Positions 17,895 through 26,542 are shown, numbered from the stretch's first letter. The stretch is 32,060 bases of DNA from Bacilli bacterium (GCA_017542465.1 JAFXXB010000010.1:1-32060), one strand, 5' to 3'. The notes: generated from the sequence alone by a model not told the origin. A program made the numbers and translations.

Positions 17895-18420
17895 GACATA
17901 CACCTCCAAATTCTGAGGCTTCAATCACTGAAACACTGAAAGTCATTTCATTTTCATTAAGAATAATATCATAATATTCACTTCCATATGTTTTTAAATC
18001 ATTTGAACCAATTACATCACCTGATACATAATAACTAGTAAATCCTTTGCCTAATCTCTTAGAGCACATTAATTTACCTTTATATGTTACCATTTTTTCA
18101 TAGTGCTTAATTTTATCCTTTATATTATCCTTATTAATTCCATTATCAACTTTATATTTATTACTTAATAATTTAAGTGTTTCAGAATCATTATTAGAAT
18201 TAATAGTATTATAATACTTATCTAATATATTAATGATTGTATAATATCTACTATAATCACGTACTTTATTATAGTTTTGATCTACTGTTTGTTGATATTC
18301 CTTTTTAGCTTTATTTATTTTAATACCAGCTAATATTCCTAGAACCCCCATCAATACTAGACCAAATATTATCCACATTAATAGAACCCTTCTTTGTTCT
18401 TTTGTTAAATTATCTATCAT
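17887..18420 (-). CDS. VirB8-like single-span protein (first copy)
   Basis: A 177-residue protein with a transmembrane helix at about 12-33, a helical stalk, then an outer domain (about 55-175) with helical start IINILDKYYNTINS and beta-strand end, compatible with an NTF2-like VirB8 domain. Two cysteines (LMCSKR and GGVCHD) lie in the outer part. It has an AAGGTGAT ribosome site and overlaps the next gene by eight bases. Two small membrane proteins of this shape in a row suggest a heteromeric VirB8-type subassembly; the assignment rests on topology and operon position. Confidence 0.55.
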   Translation of the reverse strand: MIDNLTKEQRRVLLMWIIFGLVLMGVLGILAGIKINKAKKEYQQTVDQNYNKVRDYSRYYTIINILDKYYNTINSNNDSETLKLLSNKYKVDNGINKDNIKDKIKHYEKMVTYKGKLMCSKRLGKGFTSYYVSGDVIGSNDLKTYGSEYYDIILNENEMTFSVSVIEASEFGGVCHD

Positions 18421-18429
18421 AGTATCACC

Positions 18430-20961
18430 TTATGTTCCAAATACATTACGCATATATGGTCCAAGTTTCTTTTCTACTTGCCATGTAGCATATGCATTTT
18501 GATCTTCTTGAATAGTTGGTGTACAATCTCCACCACCTGTATTACATTGAGAAGGTTTAGCACATATTGCAGTTACTTCATCTTGTCTTTGAGGTGACAT
18601 ATATTGCTTAATATATGGGAAATATATACAACCACCTGTTGGCCAAGAACCAGGATTATACCAATTTCTACCAATATATGCATATTTTAATTGCATTGAC
18701 ATTAAATTATCATATTTAGTTACTGTACCAGCAAATCCTCTAATACCATCTTCTAGAGAACTGTATGTTATACATGCAGCATAACCACCTGTATTTGTAC
18801 ATCCCATTCCCCAATAATTATGTTTTGAGTCACCTGGAGAATTTCCTTCTGCCATTGCTCTAGTAATGACTAATTCAGGGTTAACATTAGCATTTCTTGA
18901 TGCTTCATATACAGTTGATGGACTATTACACATAGCAGCTGCAATTTGTCCAGGATGAGCTTGGCAATAAGACGATACACGTCCGACAAACTCTGATTCA
19001 GTTAAATGTGTTCCATCAAACTTAGTTGATCTTCCACCTACACCACCTATAGATGATCCACCCACAGGTCTTAAATCTTCTTTTTTAGGAGGAGTATTTC
19101 TTCCTGCAGAAGTATTTGCTATTGGGTCTTCTGCACTTGATACACTATTACCACCCATTCTTAATTCATAATAGAAGTTAGGTTTTTTAGTTTCACCTGT
19201 ATCTCCACTTTTACCAATTACTTGTCCTTTAAATACAGTTCTACCTTCACTTATTTGTTCAGATATTTCAGATAAATGTCCATATAATGTGTAATCACCA
19301 TTACTATGAGATACAATTATATAGTTACCATATCCATCATTACATTCGTAATCACCTGATGTACATCCACTCTTAATTAAATTAACTGTTCCATCAAATA
19401 CAGCTATTATAGGTGTTCCTATATCAGCAGTAATATCTATTCCATAATGTTCCTCTTTATTTCCATCAATAGGACTTGTTCTTTCACCAAAATATGAATC
19501 AACATTATCTGTTGTATACTTAGGATCTCCATCAGCAAATAGTAATGTTGTAGTATTAACATCCTCATATAATTTATATGAAGTTGAATTATCAAATACA
19601 TCACCAATTGAATCGGATAAAGTAATCATTCTCTTACCAGTTGTTGTACCACTTGTACTTCCAGTAGAAGAACCAACTTGTCTTTCAGTTATTTCTTCAC
19701 TTCCAATAGGCCAATAGAATAATGATCTATCATTTGTATTGTAAGTTGCATCATCATATTCTTGAGTACCATATCCTTCATATGACATAGGTATACCATT
19801 TTGATTTAATGTGTCAATTATATCATGTATAATATCAACTCTATCAGCTTGTATCTTTTCTTCAAATTCCTCATATCTTCCTGCTGCTTCAAGTGATTCA
19901 TCACATATATTTGATGTCATACACTTAACTCCAGCTTCCTCTAATACATCACTAAAATATCCTTGTAAGTGAGGTTTTTTATCAAAATAAGGATTTTCTT
20001 TTAAATAATCAAAATATTTATTATTAGATATATGTTTATCTACTTTATTATCTTTATCAACATATTGATAATGTGTACCTTCAGGATATTCTTGAGCTTT
20101 TTCTTCACATTCATCATAATATTCATCTTTCATATCAAGACCAAATAGTTTAAATGCTGTTGATAAAATTGAATCATGATTCATTTTAGATGAATAATAA
20201 GTCCAGAAACCTAATTCATATCCATTAGCACTTGTTGATGCTGATATATTTACAGCACATTTCTTTACTTCTTTTTTAACTCCTAACGGATGAGATATTA
20301 ATGTAGTAACAGTACCTCCATCAGGGCACGTTAACACACTAGTTCCATCATCTTTAACCACTTTTTCAGGATCACCATATATACCATAACAATATGTATA
20401 ATATGCGATAGAATTCTTTATCAAAACTACTACAGTATCAGTTTCAAGTGACATTTTATTGGCTTCTTCTTCATCATATTTTTCTTCAATATCATAATTA
20501 TCATCATCTATTGATTCATCATATATTAAACCGGCCTGTAATTCGCCTTCTTTTTTGTTATAGTAATAATCTTTATATTTCTCATCACCTTCACGGTTAC
20601 CTGTTTGTTCACCAGCTAAACCTATTAAGGCAGTTGTAATAACTAAATCATCTGAAATAACTAAACCTTTCTTTTGATATTTAGCTAGTATTTTATACAT
20701 TCTTACGAAGAACTTCTTTTGTCCCATTAATAAAGAGTCTTCTTTACATGAGCCATCTTCATTAGCATCTTCTTCTAAGCATAATTCACCAAACATAAAC
20801 TTATTACTTTCATAATATTTATCCCAATCAAACTTGGAATAATCACTCATTTTAGCAAAAGTATTACTAGGCATTATTAATAATAATGTCAACAAAACAA
20901 GAATCATAGTTAAATGATTCTTGTTAAATATCTTTCTAATAGTGTTTAATATGTTAAACAT
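18430..20961 (-). CDS. Secreted wall hydrolase: degenerate M23 domain plus GH73 glucosaminidase
   Basis: An 843-residue protein with an N-terminal signal or anchor (about 17-36, MPSNTFA). About 400 residues of unrecognised Asp/Tyr/Cys-containing sequence follow. Next is an M23/LytM-like domain (about 485-615) with HYGIDI (H505, D509), SHSNGDYTLYGHL (H552, H562) and GKSGDTGE. The final HLHFE motif reads NFYYE (595-599), so both histidines of HxH, including the third zinc ligand, are missing. After a linker, residues 655-800 form a GH73-type glucosaminidase domain with PELVITRAMAEGN (E705), NYWGMG and SSLEDGIRGFA. It probably serves as the VirB1-like enzyme that opens glycan strands, with the M23 part structural or regulatory. 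It contains 18 cysteines, unusual for this kind of organism. Ribosome site AAAGGATGTGAT. Confidence 0.8.
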   Translation of the reverse strand: MFNILNTIRKIFNKNHLTMILVLLTLLLIMPSNTFAKMSDYSKFDWDKYYESNKFMFGELCLEEDANEDGSCKEDSLLMGQKKFFVRMYKILAKYQKKGLVISDDLVITTALIGLAGEQTGNREGDEKYKDYYYNKKEGELQAGLIYDESIDDDNYDIEEKYDEEEANKMSLETDTVVVLIKNSIAYYTYCYGIYGDPEKVVKDDGTSVLTCPDGGTVTTLISHPLGVKKEVKKCAVNISASTSANGYELGFWTYYSSKMNHDSILSTAFKLFGLDMKDEYYDECEEKAQEYPEGTHYQYVDKDNKVDKHISNNKYFDYLKENPYFDKKPHLQGYFSDVLEEAGVKCMTSNICDESLEAAGRYEEFEEKIQADRVDIIHDIIDTLNQNGIPMSYEGYGTQEYDDATYNTNDRSLFYWPIGSEEITERQVGSSTGSTSGTTTGKRMITLSDSIGDVFDNSTSYKLYEDVNTTTLLFADGDPKYTTDNVDSYFGERTSPIDGNKEEHYGIDITADIGTPIIAVFDGTVNLIKSGCTSGDYECNDGYGNYIIVSHSNGDYTLYGHLSEISEQISEGRTVFKGQVIGKSGDTGETKKPNFYYELRMGGNSVSSAEDPIANTSAGRNTPPKKEDLRPVGGSSIGGVGGRSTKFDGTHLTESEFVGRVSSYCQAHPGQIAAAMCNSPSTVYEASRNANVNPELVITRAMAEGNSPGDSKHNYWGMGCTNTGGYAACITYSSLEDGIRGFAGTVTKYDNLMSMQLKYAYIGRNWYNPGSWPTGGCIYFPYIKQYMSPQRQDEVTAICAKPSQCNTGGGDCTPTIQEDQNAYATWQVEKKLGPYMRNVFGT

Positions 20962-20979
20962 ATTATCACATCCTTTATT

Positions 20980-22788
20980 CTATAATCCTCCACCAGATCC
21001 AAATGAATCTAATTCATCTTGAGTAAGAATTACATTAATTTGCATTCTTCTTGATCCACATACAAATAGACCTTCACCTTGTGTATATGTCTTGATTGCT
21101 TCTTGTTCAGCTTCATTTAAATCAATTAATTTAGCTAAATCATCAGTAGCTTGTTTCTTTAAGCCCATTACTAAATAATAAGAAGCATTATCGAATATAG
21201 CTTTACCATGTACAAATATATTTGGTGCAGCAAAGTCTGTAGGTTGTTGTGTAATTATAATTGTACCTGTGTTATATTTACGAGCACGTCTTTGCATGTT
21301 AGCTAAGTATTCAGCACCTAATTCATTATTACCAGATAATAAGATATGTGCTTCATCTACATACATTAATGTATTCTTATCTTTATTTAAACATAATCCC
21401 CAAGCATATTTTAATATGTTGAAGAATAATGCATTTCTGATATTTGCATCTGAATTCATTATTTCTTTAATATTAAATACTATAAAATCACTATCAGTAT
21501 TTAATGTTGTAATACCACAGAAATAATATCTTAATTCATTAACAAATGGTCTAACTCTTAACTCAAGTCTTTCTAATACATCTTTTTCTCTAGTTGCTTC
21601 AGGTATAGAAATTAACTTACCCTTAATAGTTTCATAAACTTGATCAAAAGTAGGATAATTCTCTGGTTTAAATTGAGAAAAATCAGTATTAAAATCTATT
21701 CCAAATCTCTTATATGTTTCTTGTGTTATAGATGAGAACATTTCTAGAACATCATCTTCAATATCAGGATTATAATATTTCATAAATGCCTTTAAAGATG
21801 TTAATGTTCTAGTTAATACAGTATAACCTTCACCATTTTGTAATTCTTCAATATCTGAATCAACTACAACTTCAAATGGATTGATCATACCATATGATCC
21901 ACCTTTACCTAAATCAACAAAATTACCACCATAATTGTGTGCCATTGCCTCTAATTCGCCTTCAGGGTCAATACAAACAATTTGATTTCTATTTCTTATA
22001 TGACTTCTAAGTAATAACTTAGCAGCTGTTGATTTACCAGATCCAGATGTACCTAAGATAATCATATTAGCGTTATTACGATTACCATAGTTCATATTCT
22101 TATCATTTCTCATTTGATAATAGAATTGATTGAATAATACTACTCCACCAGATCTATCAACACCAAATAATGCGGCTTTTCCAGGATCCTTAATTGAATC
22201 AAATACAAAAGGATACATAGCAGCTATTGTTGGTGTTGGAATAGGAATACCTATTCTTGTTTCAACTTCTTGTTTAGGGAATACAGGTAACATTGATTTA
22301 AGAACATGTTCTTGATCAAATAACAATTGCATTCCTCTCATATCTAAACTTACTAAGAAGTTTTTAACTTGTACTTTTCTTACATCTAATTCTTCTTGAG
22401 AATCAGCTGTTATCATTATATGTAATTGGAAATCAAATACTTTTGAATTAGTTGCAGCAAGCATTTGTACAAACCCTTCCATAGATTCATAACTAATTCT
22501 TAATCTTTCTTTTAAAGTATTATCTTTCTCTTTTTCATATTCATCTTTTAATTCTACTATTTCTTTATTAATTGTTGCTGATATAGTAGCAAAATCAATA
22601 GGCATATGTTTAACTACAACTTTAACACCAGGGATAGTTGTGATATTTGATAAATAACCAGGTCCAATTATATTTGGATATTGGATAATTGTAAATATTG
22701 TTGCAAACTTATCACCTATCATAAATTGATTCATTTTGAATGATAAACCTTTAGGTGCGACTTCACTTTTTAATGTACTCTTAGACAT
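20980..22788 (-). CDS. VirB4-type secretion ATPase
   Basis: VirB4 is the conserved ATPase of all type IV secretion systems. The 602-residue product has an N-terminal VirB4/TrbE-like domain (about 15-200), a Walker A GTSGSGKST (246-254), IDPEGELEAMAHNYGG after it, a Walker B TLMYVDEAHILL (about 473-484), and IIITQQPTDF (about 510-519). It is shorter than the roughly 800 residues of Tn916 Orf16-type VirB4 because the extra N-terminal TraC-like domain is encoded by the preceding gene. The two genes overlap by eight bases, and the ribosome site GGTGATG lies inside the upstream gene, so they are translationally coupled. Confidence 0.93.
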   Translation of the reverse strand: MSKSTLKSEVAPKGLSFKMNQFMIGDKFATIFTIIQYPNIIGPGYLSNITTIPGVKVVVKHMPIDFATISATINKEIVELKDEYEKEKDNTLKERLRISYESMEGFVQMLAATNSKVFDFQLHIMITADSQEELDVRKVQVKNFLVSLDMRGMQLLFDQEHVLKSMLPVFPKQEVETRIGIPIPTPTIAAMYPFVFDSIKDPGKAALFGVDRSGGVVLFNQFYYQMRNDKNMNYGNRNNANMIILGTSGSGKSTAAKLLLRSHIRNRNQIVCIDPEGELEAMAHNYGGNFVDLGKGGSYGMINPFEVVVDSDIEELQNGEGYTVLTRTLTSLKAFMKYYNPDIEDDVLEMFSSITQETYKRFGIDFNTDFSQFKPENYPTFDQVYETIKGKLISIPEATREKDVLERLELRVRPFVNELRYYFCGITTLNTDSDFIVFNIKEIMNSDANIRNALFFNILKYAWGLCLNKDKNTLMYVDEAHILLSGNNELGAEYLANMQRRARKYNTGTIIITQQPTDFAAPNIFVHGKAIFDNASYYLVMGLKKQATDDLAKLIDLNEAEQEAIKTYTQGEGLFVCGSRRMQINVILTQDELDSFGSGGGL

Positions 22789-23371
22789 TTGTCATCACCG
22801 TCCCAAACTCTGTTCTTAAAGAATCATTAAAGAATGCATCTAAAATAACTCTTAAATCATCATTAGTTACTTGTCTAGAGTTTAATCCAGCTCTAGCTAA
22901 ATTAGATATTAAGTTTTGTATTTTCTTAATTAACACATCTTTATTCTTAACTGATTCTTTTAATAATATATAGTATTCTGTATCTACAGCATTTATTTGA
23001 GGACCAACAAACATATCACATTTAGCTAAATCCTCACCTATCAATTTTCTTATTTTAGGATCTTCTTCTTGAACATACATAACTTCAAGTTCAGACTTAT
23101 ATAGGTTTATATCTACAGGTCTATCACAACAAACTAACCAGAATTCATAATCAATAGTGTTATAAAAATCTCTTAGATTATTTATAACATTAATTTGATT
23201 TTGTGTATCAGTTATAAATATATTTCTAGGTTCAATTCTAATACCTGAAATATATTGATGTCCTGTCATAGCAGTTCCTTTAGCTTCCATCATACCATCT
23301 TTAATATCAACTAATGGTAACCAATCTTCTGTACTTATAAAACCACTATTGTTTGTCTTCTTGTTCGCCAT
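22781..23371 (-). CDS. TraC-like domain protein, VirB4 partner
   Basis: A 196-residue soluble protein beginning with FISTEDWLPLVDIKDGMME and GIRIEPRNIF, the pattern of the N-terminal TraC-like domain that precedes the ATPase in larger VirB4 proteins. The rest is helical with two cysteines and RAGLNSRQVTNDDLRVILDA near the end. There is no Walker motif. It lies between PrgI and VirB4 and overlaps both genes (26 and 8 bases). It probably binds VirB4 or PrgI at the membrane. The assignment is from sequence style and position; a database profile was not run. Confidence 0.65.
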   Translation of the reverse strand: MANKKTNNSGFISTEDWLPLVDIKDGMMEAKGTAMTGHQYISGIRIEPRNIFITDTQNQINVINNLRDFYNTIDYEFWLVCCDRPVDINLYKSELEVMYVQEEDPKIRKLIGEDLAKCDMFVGPQINAVDTEYYILLKESVKNKDVLIKKIQNLISNLARAGLNSRQVTNDDLRVILDAFFNDSLRTEFGTVMTNV

Positions 23372-23672
23372 AGCACTTACACCAACCTCTCCATCTATAA
23401 TCTCTTTGATTTGTTAAAAACGCATATATATTTACCGTAAATGACCATATATTCATTTGATTAGGAACCGGTATTATCATAATACCTGTAATCAAGAATG
23501 GTAGTAAATCGATAAATACATCCATTAATGTTTGTGGGTTATTAATAAATATTAACAAAAATGTTAATATTCCACCTGATCCAAATATTATCAAATCAAT
23601 TCTTCTAAAAATACCAAATATTAACATCGACCTTTTAGAATTGGCCGGTATTAAGAAATTGTTATCTTCCAT
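23346..23672 (-). CDS. PrgI family protein (VirB3-like)
   Basis: A 108-residue protein with two transmembrane helices (about 25-43 and 48-68) and the PrgI hallmark near the C-terminus, NQRDYRWRGW. PrgI proteins are small inner-membrane parts of Gram-positive conjugation channels and are equated with VirB3; they are almost always encoded just before VirB4, as here. The GGGTGTGAT ribosome site is good. Its 3' end overlaps the TraC-like gene by 26 bases. Confidence 0.85.
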   Translation of the reverse strand: MEDNNFLIPANSKRSMLIFGIFRRIDLIIFGSGGILTFLLIFINNPQTLMDVFIDLLPFLITGIMIIPVPNQMNIWSFTVNIYAFLTNQRDYRWRGWCKCYGEQEDKQ

Positions 23673-23686
23673 AGTATCACACCCTT

Positions 23687-25408
23687 TTATTTTTTATCAT
23701 TGGTTGCAGCATATAATGCTTGCATTCTACCTACCTCAGCATCAGTTTCCTTAGCAACTTTACTAATTTGATCAACTATAGCTTTTAAAGCTCTTTTTTG
23801 ATCATCATCCAAATTTGATTGTTTTCTAATAACATTATATAATTCTTTCAACATATCAAAATCTTCAGCGCAATTTTCTGGATTAGCTATAGACAATTTT
23901 TGTGCAACATCAATAACAATGTCAGCTTCCTTACTTTTCTTAAATGCTTTCATAACAGTTTCGCATGCATTAACATATGCTTGTTTAACGTCTTTATCAC
24001 TTAAAGCCTTTTGTTGTTCATGTATCATTGTATCTGTTTCATTAATAAGTGCTTGCTTAAGTTGGTCACTATTTAATAGTTTCGCACGTTCTTCAGCGAT
24101 TTCACCATCTAACTTATCTATTTCTTCCTTGCATGTATCTTTATATAGTTCGGCATCTAATTTAGACATTATACTTGCTATTTCAGAGTCACCCATTAAA
24201 ACGCCAGTTGAATTTCCACCATCATCAGCAACACACCAATCACCATCGTCATTTGCAGTACCCCATTTTTTATTATTCGATTCTTGAAGTTTTATATATT
24301 CATCATCTGTCGAAGATAACGTTCTACCAAGTTCTTTTTCTTTTTTTGCTAATTCTCTTGCAAAATCAGCATGTTTTTTCGCTTCAATTTCATTATTAAA
24401 GCTTTCTTTAGTACTTCTTGCTTCTACTTCAGCCATGGAGTCAATAAGTCCGTCCATTTGTGTTGCCGTTAATTCAATTGGCTTTCCTGATGAATCTCTT
24501 AAAGCTGTACCATCATCGCCAGCAGCATATCTCTTACCGTCAGATGTTTGTATTCCCCATTTTTTATTATTAGCTTTTAACATTTCTCTTTTTTCATCAT
24601 TACTTAAAGATCTACCAAGTTGTTTTTCCTTTTTTGATATTTCATTAGCCAAATCTTGTTTTTTTCTCTCTTCCACTTTAGAATTCCATGCATTTCTAGC
24701 TTCTGACCCTGCAGGAGCCGCAGCTGCAGCAGCAGCTTCTTGTCTTAAAACATTAGCTTTCGCTGCAGTATTACCAGAAGTATTCTTTTGTTCTAAATAC
24801 TTATTATAATTTTCGCCGCTAATTGATGCAGCTTGAGCATCTCTTTGACTTTCAAGATTTTTCTTTTTATCAACTTTCTTAGTGATTGAACTATTGTCTT
24901 TATATATTGTATTAACAACATTACCATATTTAGCATTAGCCTCAGCTAATTTTGAAGCTTGTGGATTCATATATTTAACACCAACTTGTCTACCAGCTTG
25001 TTGAGCAGCAGCTCTTACATCTTTCATTGTAACATCATCAAGCCATGATAGTTTTGTGTTTTGGGCTGCTTTAGAGCCTTTAATCATTCCCCTTAGAGCA
25101 CCTTTAAATCCACCTGTCTTAGCTCCAGCTTCAAGTCCTTGTCTAGCACCAACTGCGCCCTTGTAAAATTTGCCAACATTTTGTCCTGCTTTCTTAATAC
25201 CGTCTCCATATTTCTTAACAGTAGATCCAACTCTACTAGCATTACTCTTCATTTCATTAAATGCTGATAAACCATTAAATTTTCCTTTTAATGCATCGTC
25301 CATTGAACCTATAATATTCTTTAAAATACCAGGAGCATCAAATCCAAATTTTAATAGACCTAGTGTTAAAAAGAATGTTGAAAATAATCTAAACGAAAAT
25401 GTATCCAT
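23687..25408 (-). CDS. Helical, Ala/Lys-rich VirB6-tail-like protein with tandem repeats
   Basis: A 573-residue protein. It starts with one hydrophobic helix (about 8-34, GLLKFGFDAPGILKNIIG) of the kind found where the membrane part of VirB6/TrbL proteins meets the cytoplasmic tail. The rest is soluble, helical and rich in Ala, Lys, Glu and Asn. Two diverged repeats of about 80-95 residues are visible at about 249-330 and 344-420. Both contain KKEK-LGR-LS, then NNKKWG, then a DG...A-DDG segment. A coiled-coil-like helix bundle follows to the end. It lies 14 bases after the VirB6-like gene, so the pair probably represents a VirB6 split in two. The function of the repeats is unknown. Confidence 0.6.
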   Translation of the reverse strand: MDTFSFRLFSTFFLTLGLLKFGFDAPGILKNIIGSMDDALKGKFNGLSAFNEMKSNASRVGSTVKKYGDGIKKAGQNVGKFYKGAVGARQGLEAGAKTGGFKGALRGMIKGSKAAQNTKLSWLDDVTMKDVRAAAQQAGRQVGVKYMNPQASKLAEANAKYGNVVNTIYKDNSSITKKVDKKKNLESQRDAQAASISGENYNKYLEQKNTSGNTAAKANVLRQEAAAAAAAPAGSEARNAWNSKVEERKKQDLANEISKKEKQLGRSLSNDEKREMLKANNKKWGIQTSDGKRYAAGDDGTALRDSSGKPIELTATQMDGLIDSMAEVEARSTKESFNNEIEAKKHADFARELAKKEKELGRTLSSTDDEYIKLQESNNKKWGTANDDGDWCVADDGGNSTGVLMGDSEIASIMSKLDAELYKDTCKEEIDKLDGEIAEERAKLLNSDQLKQALINETDTMIHEQQKALSDKDVKQAYVNACETVMKAFKKSKEADIVIDVAQKLSIANPENCAEDFDMLKELYNVIRKQSNLDDDQKRALKAIVDQISKVAKETDAEVGRMQALYAATNDKK

Positions 25409-25422
25409 ATTCTAACACCACC

Positions 25423-26436
25423 CTATCCTAACAATATTTCATTTAATACTGCTGTATTAATTGAATTTATAATATCTGGTAAAATCGTACACATAAATAA
25501 TATGAATGATATAACCGCTACTCTAACGAATACATCAATGTATGTATTTAACAGATCTTTAAACCAATTATCAAAGTTTTCTTTTTTAAACATTCTCATC
25601 ATAATTGGAACAGGAGCAAATATTTGTAGAGCAAACAATCTAAATAAACGTCCTGCAATCGAATAAACATAACCTATACCAAATACCAATAATATAATTC
25701 CTGCAATAGATGAAATAATTGGGAATTTTTCTATATGTTCATTATCACTCCAAGTTTTACTCTTCTTCATGACTAAAGTTGTCCAGAATGGGTGTTGTGC
25801 TTCACAGTTATCTATAAGTGATTGAACAAATCCTTGTTCAGTTACAGAGAAATTATCATTACTAGGACTTACAAAATATTCACTACATGATTCAGCGTCA
25901 TAGTCATTAATATAATCACCATAAGTTTTATTTACAGGATGTACAAATGTCATCCATGTCATCATTGATATTCTTTTACCTCTCGTCATAACACGAGATA
26001 CACCTTGTTCTTTACCTAAAATCATTGCAGGTATTGTATCACTTGCTAATACATGGTTTTGGAATAAACTCATATATCTAAATATCAAAGGCATCAATAT
26101 AAGCATAACCATACTAAAGACTATCCTCTTTAACATAGCCGTAGGTTTCATCTGATCTTTAACATATCTACCATCTGGTTGCATAACATATAATAATAAG
26201 TTATATGCAAATATAAATACCATAACTATAGAAATAATCATGTATATTCTTTGAGATAAAGCTTCATATAATTGTTGACCTAATGCTGTAGATCCAAATA
26301 AATCAAGTTTAGCCAAAACAAAGAATACGTTAAATATTACATCTATAAGTGCATATATACCAAAATCTATAGTATTATTAAATATAACAAATAACGCATC
26401 ATTTACTATATCCATAGTATCGCCTGATAAAAACAT
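25423..26436 (-). CDS. VirB6/TrbL-like polytopic channel protein
   Basis: A 337-residue protein and the first gene of the operon. Hydrophobic helices lie at about 12-40, 68-92, 104-130, 243-272, 275-290 and 303-328. A large outer loop (about 130-235) holds a likely disulfide pair (ESCSEYF and IDNCEAQ). The conserved Ala/Pro segment LFALQIFAPVPIMMRM and the WFKDLLNTYIDVFVRVAVISF stretch match Gram-positive VirB6/TrbL proteins, which form the inner-membrane channel. Two starts are possible: ATG at 26436 with AGGGTGAT just upstream, and ATG at 26415 with AGGCGAT. The first has the better site and is used. Confidence 0.8.
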   Translation of the reverse strand: MFLSGDTMDIVNDALFVIFNNTIDFGIYALIDVIFNVFFVLAKLDLFGSTALGQQLYEALSQRIYMIISIVMVFIFAYNLLLYVMQPDGRYVKDQMKPTAMLKRIVFSMVMLILMPLIFRYMSLFQNHVLASDTIPAMILGKEQGVSRVMTRGKRISMMTWMTFVHPVNKTYGDYINDYDAESCSEYFVSPSNDNFSVTEQGFVQSLIDNCEAQHPFWTTLVMKKSKTWSDNEHIEKFPIISSIAGIILLVFGIGYVYSIAGRLFRLFALQIFAPVPIMMRMFKKENFDNWFKDLLNTYIDVFVRVAVISFILFMCTILPDIINSINTAVLNEILLG

Positions 26437-26464
26437 ACTATCACCCTATCTAATCTATATAAAC

Positions 26465-26482
26465 ATAGGTACAATTACCTAT
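26465..26482 (-). promoter_or_regulatory. Inverted repeat in the leader of the secretion operon
   Basis: ATAGGTA (26465-26471) and TACCTAT (26476-26482) pair perfectly around CAAT. The repeat falls about 10-30 bases after the predicted transcription start and about 30 bases before the first gene. It could be an operator for a repressor or a leader stem-loop. No U-tract follows. Confidence 0.4.
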
Positions 26483-26499
26483 CATAATACACTATTATC

Positions 26500-26528
26500 A
26501 TTATAATATTTATTCAATATTTATTCAA
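26500..26528 (-). promoter_or_regulatory. Promoter of the type IV secretion operon
   Basis: On the minus strand TTGAAT (26523-26528), a 17-base spacer and a perfect TATAAT (26500-26505). The -35 and spacer consist of two tandem copies of TTGAATAAATA (26507-26528), so a second TTGAAT lies only seven bases before the -10. The start would be near 26493. This is the only good promoter in front of the 12 genes. Confidence 0.65.
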
Positions 26529-26542
26529 TAAAATAAGTAAAT

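Noticed and set aside
11099-26436. Ordinary integrative conjugative element
   Set aside because: No relaxase, integrase, excisionase or flanking repeats are seen, and the flanks are operons with their own intact promoters and terminators. The element could extend no further than this block.
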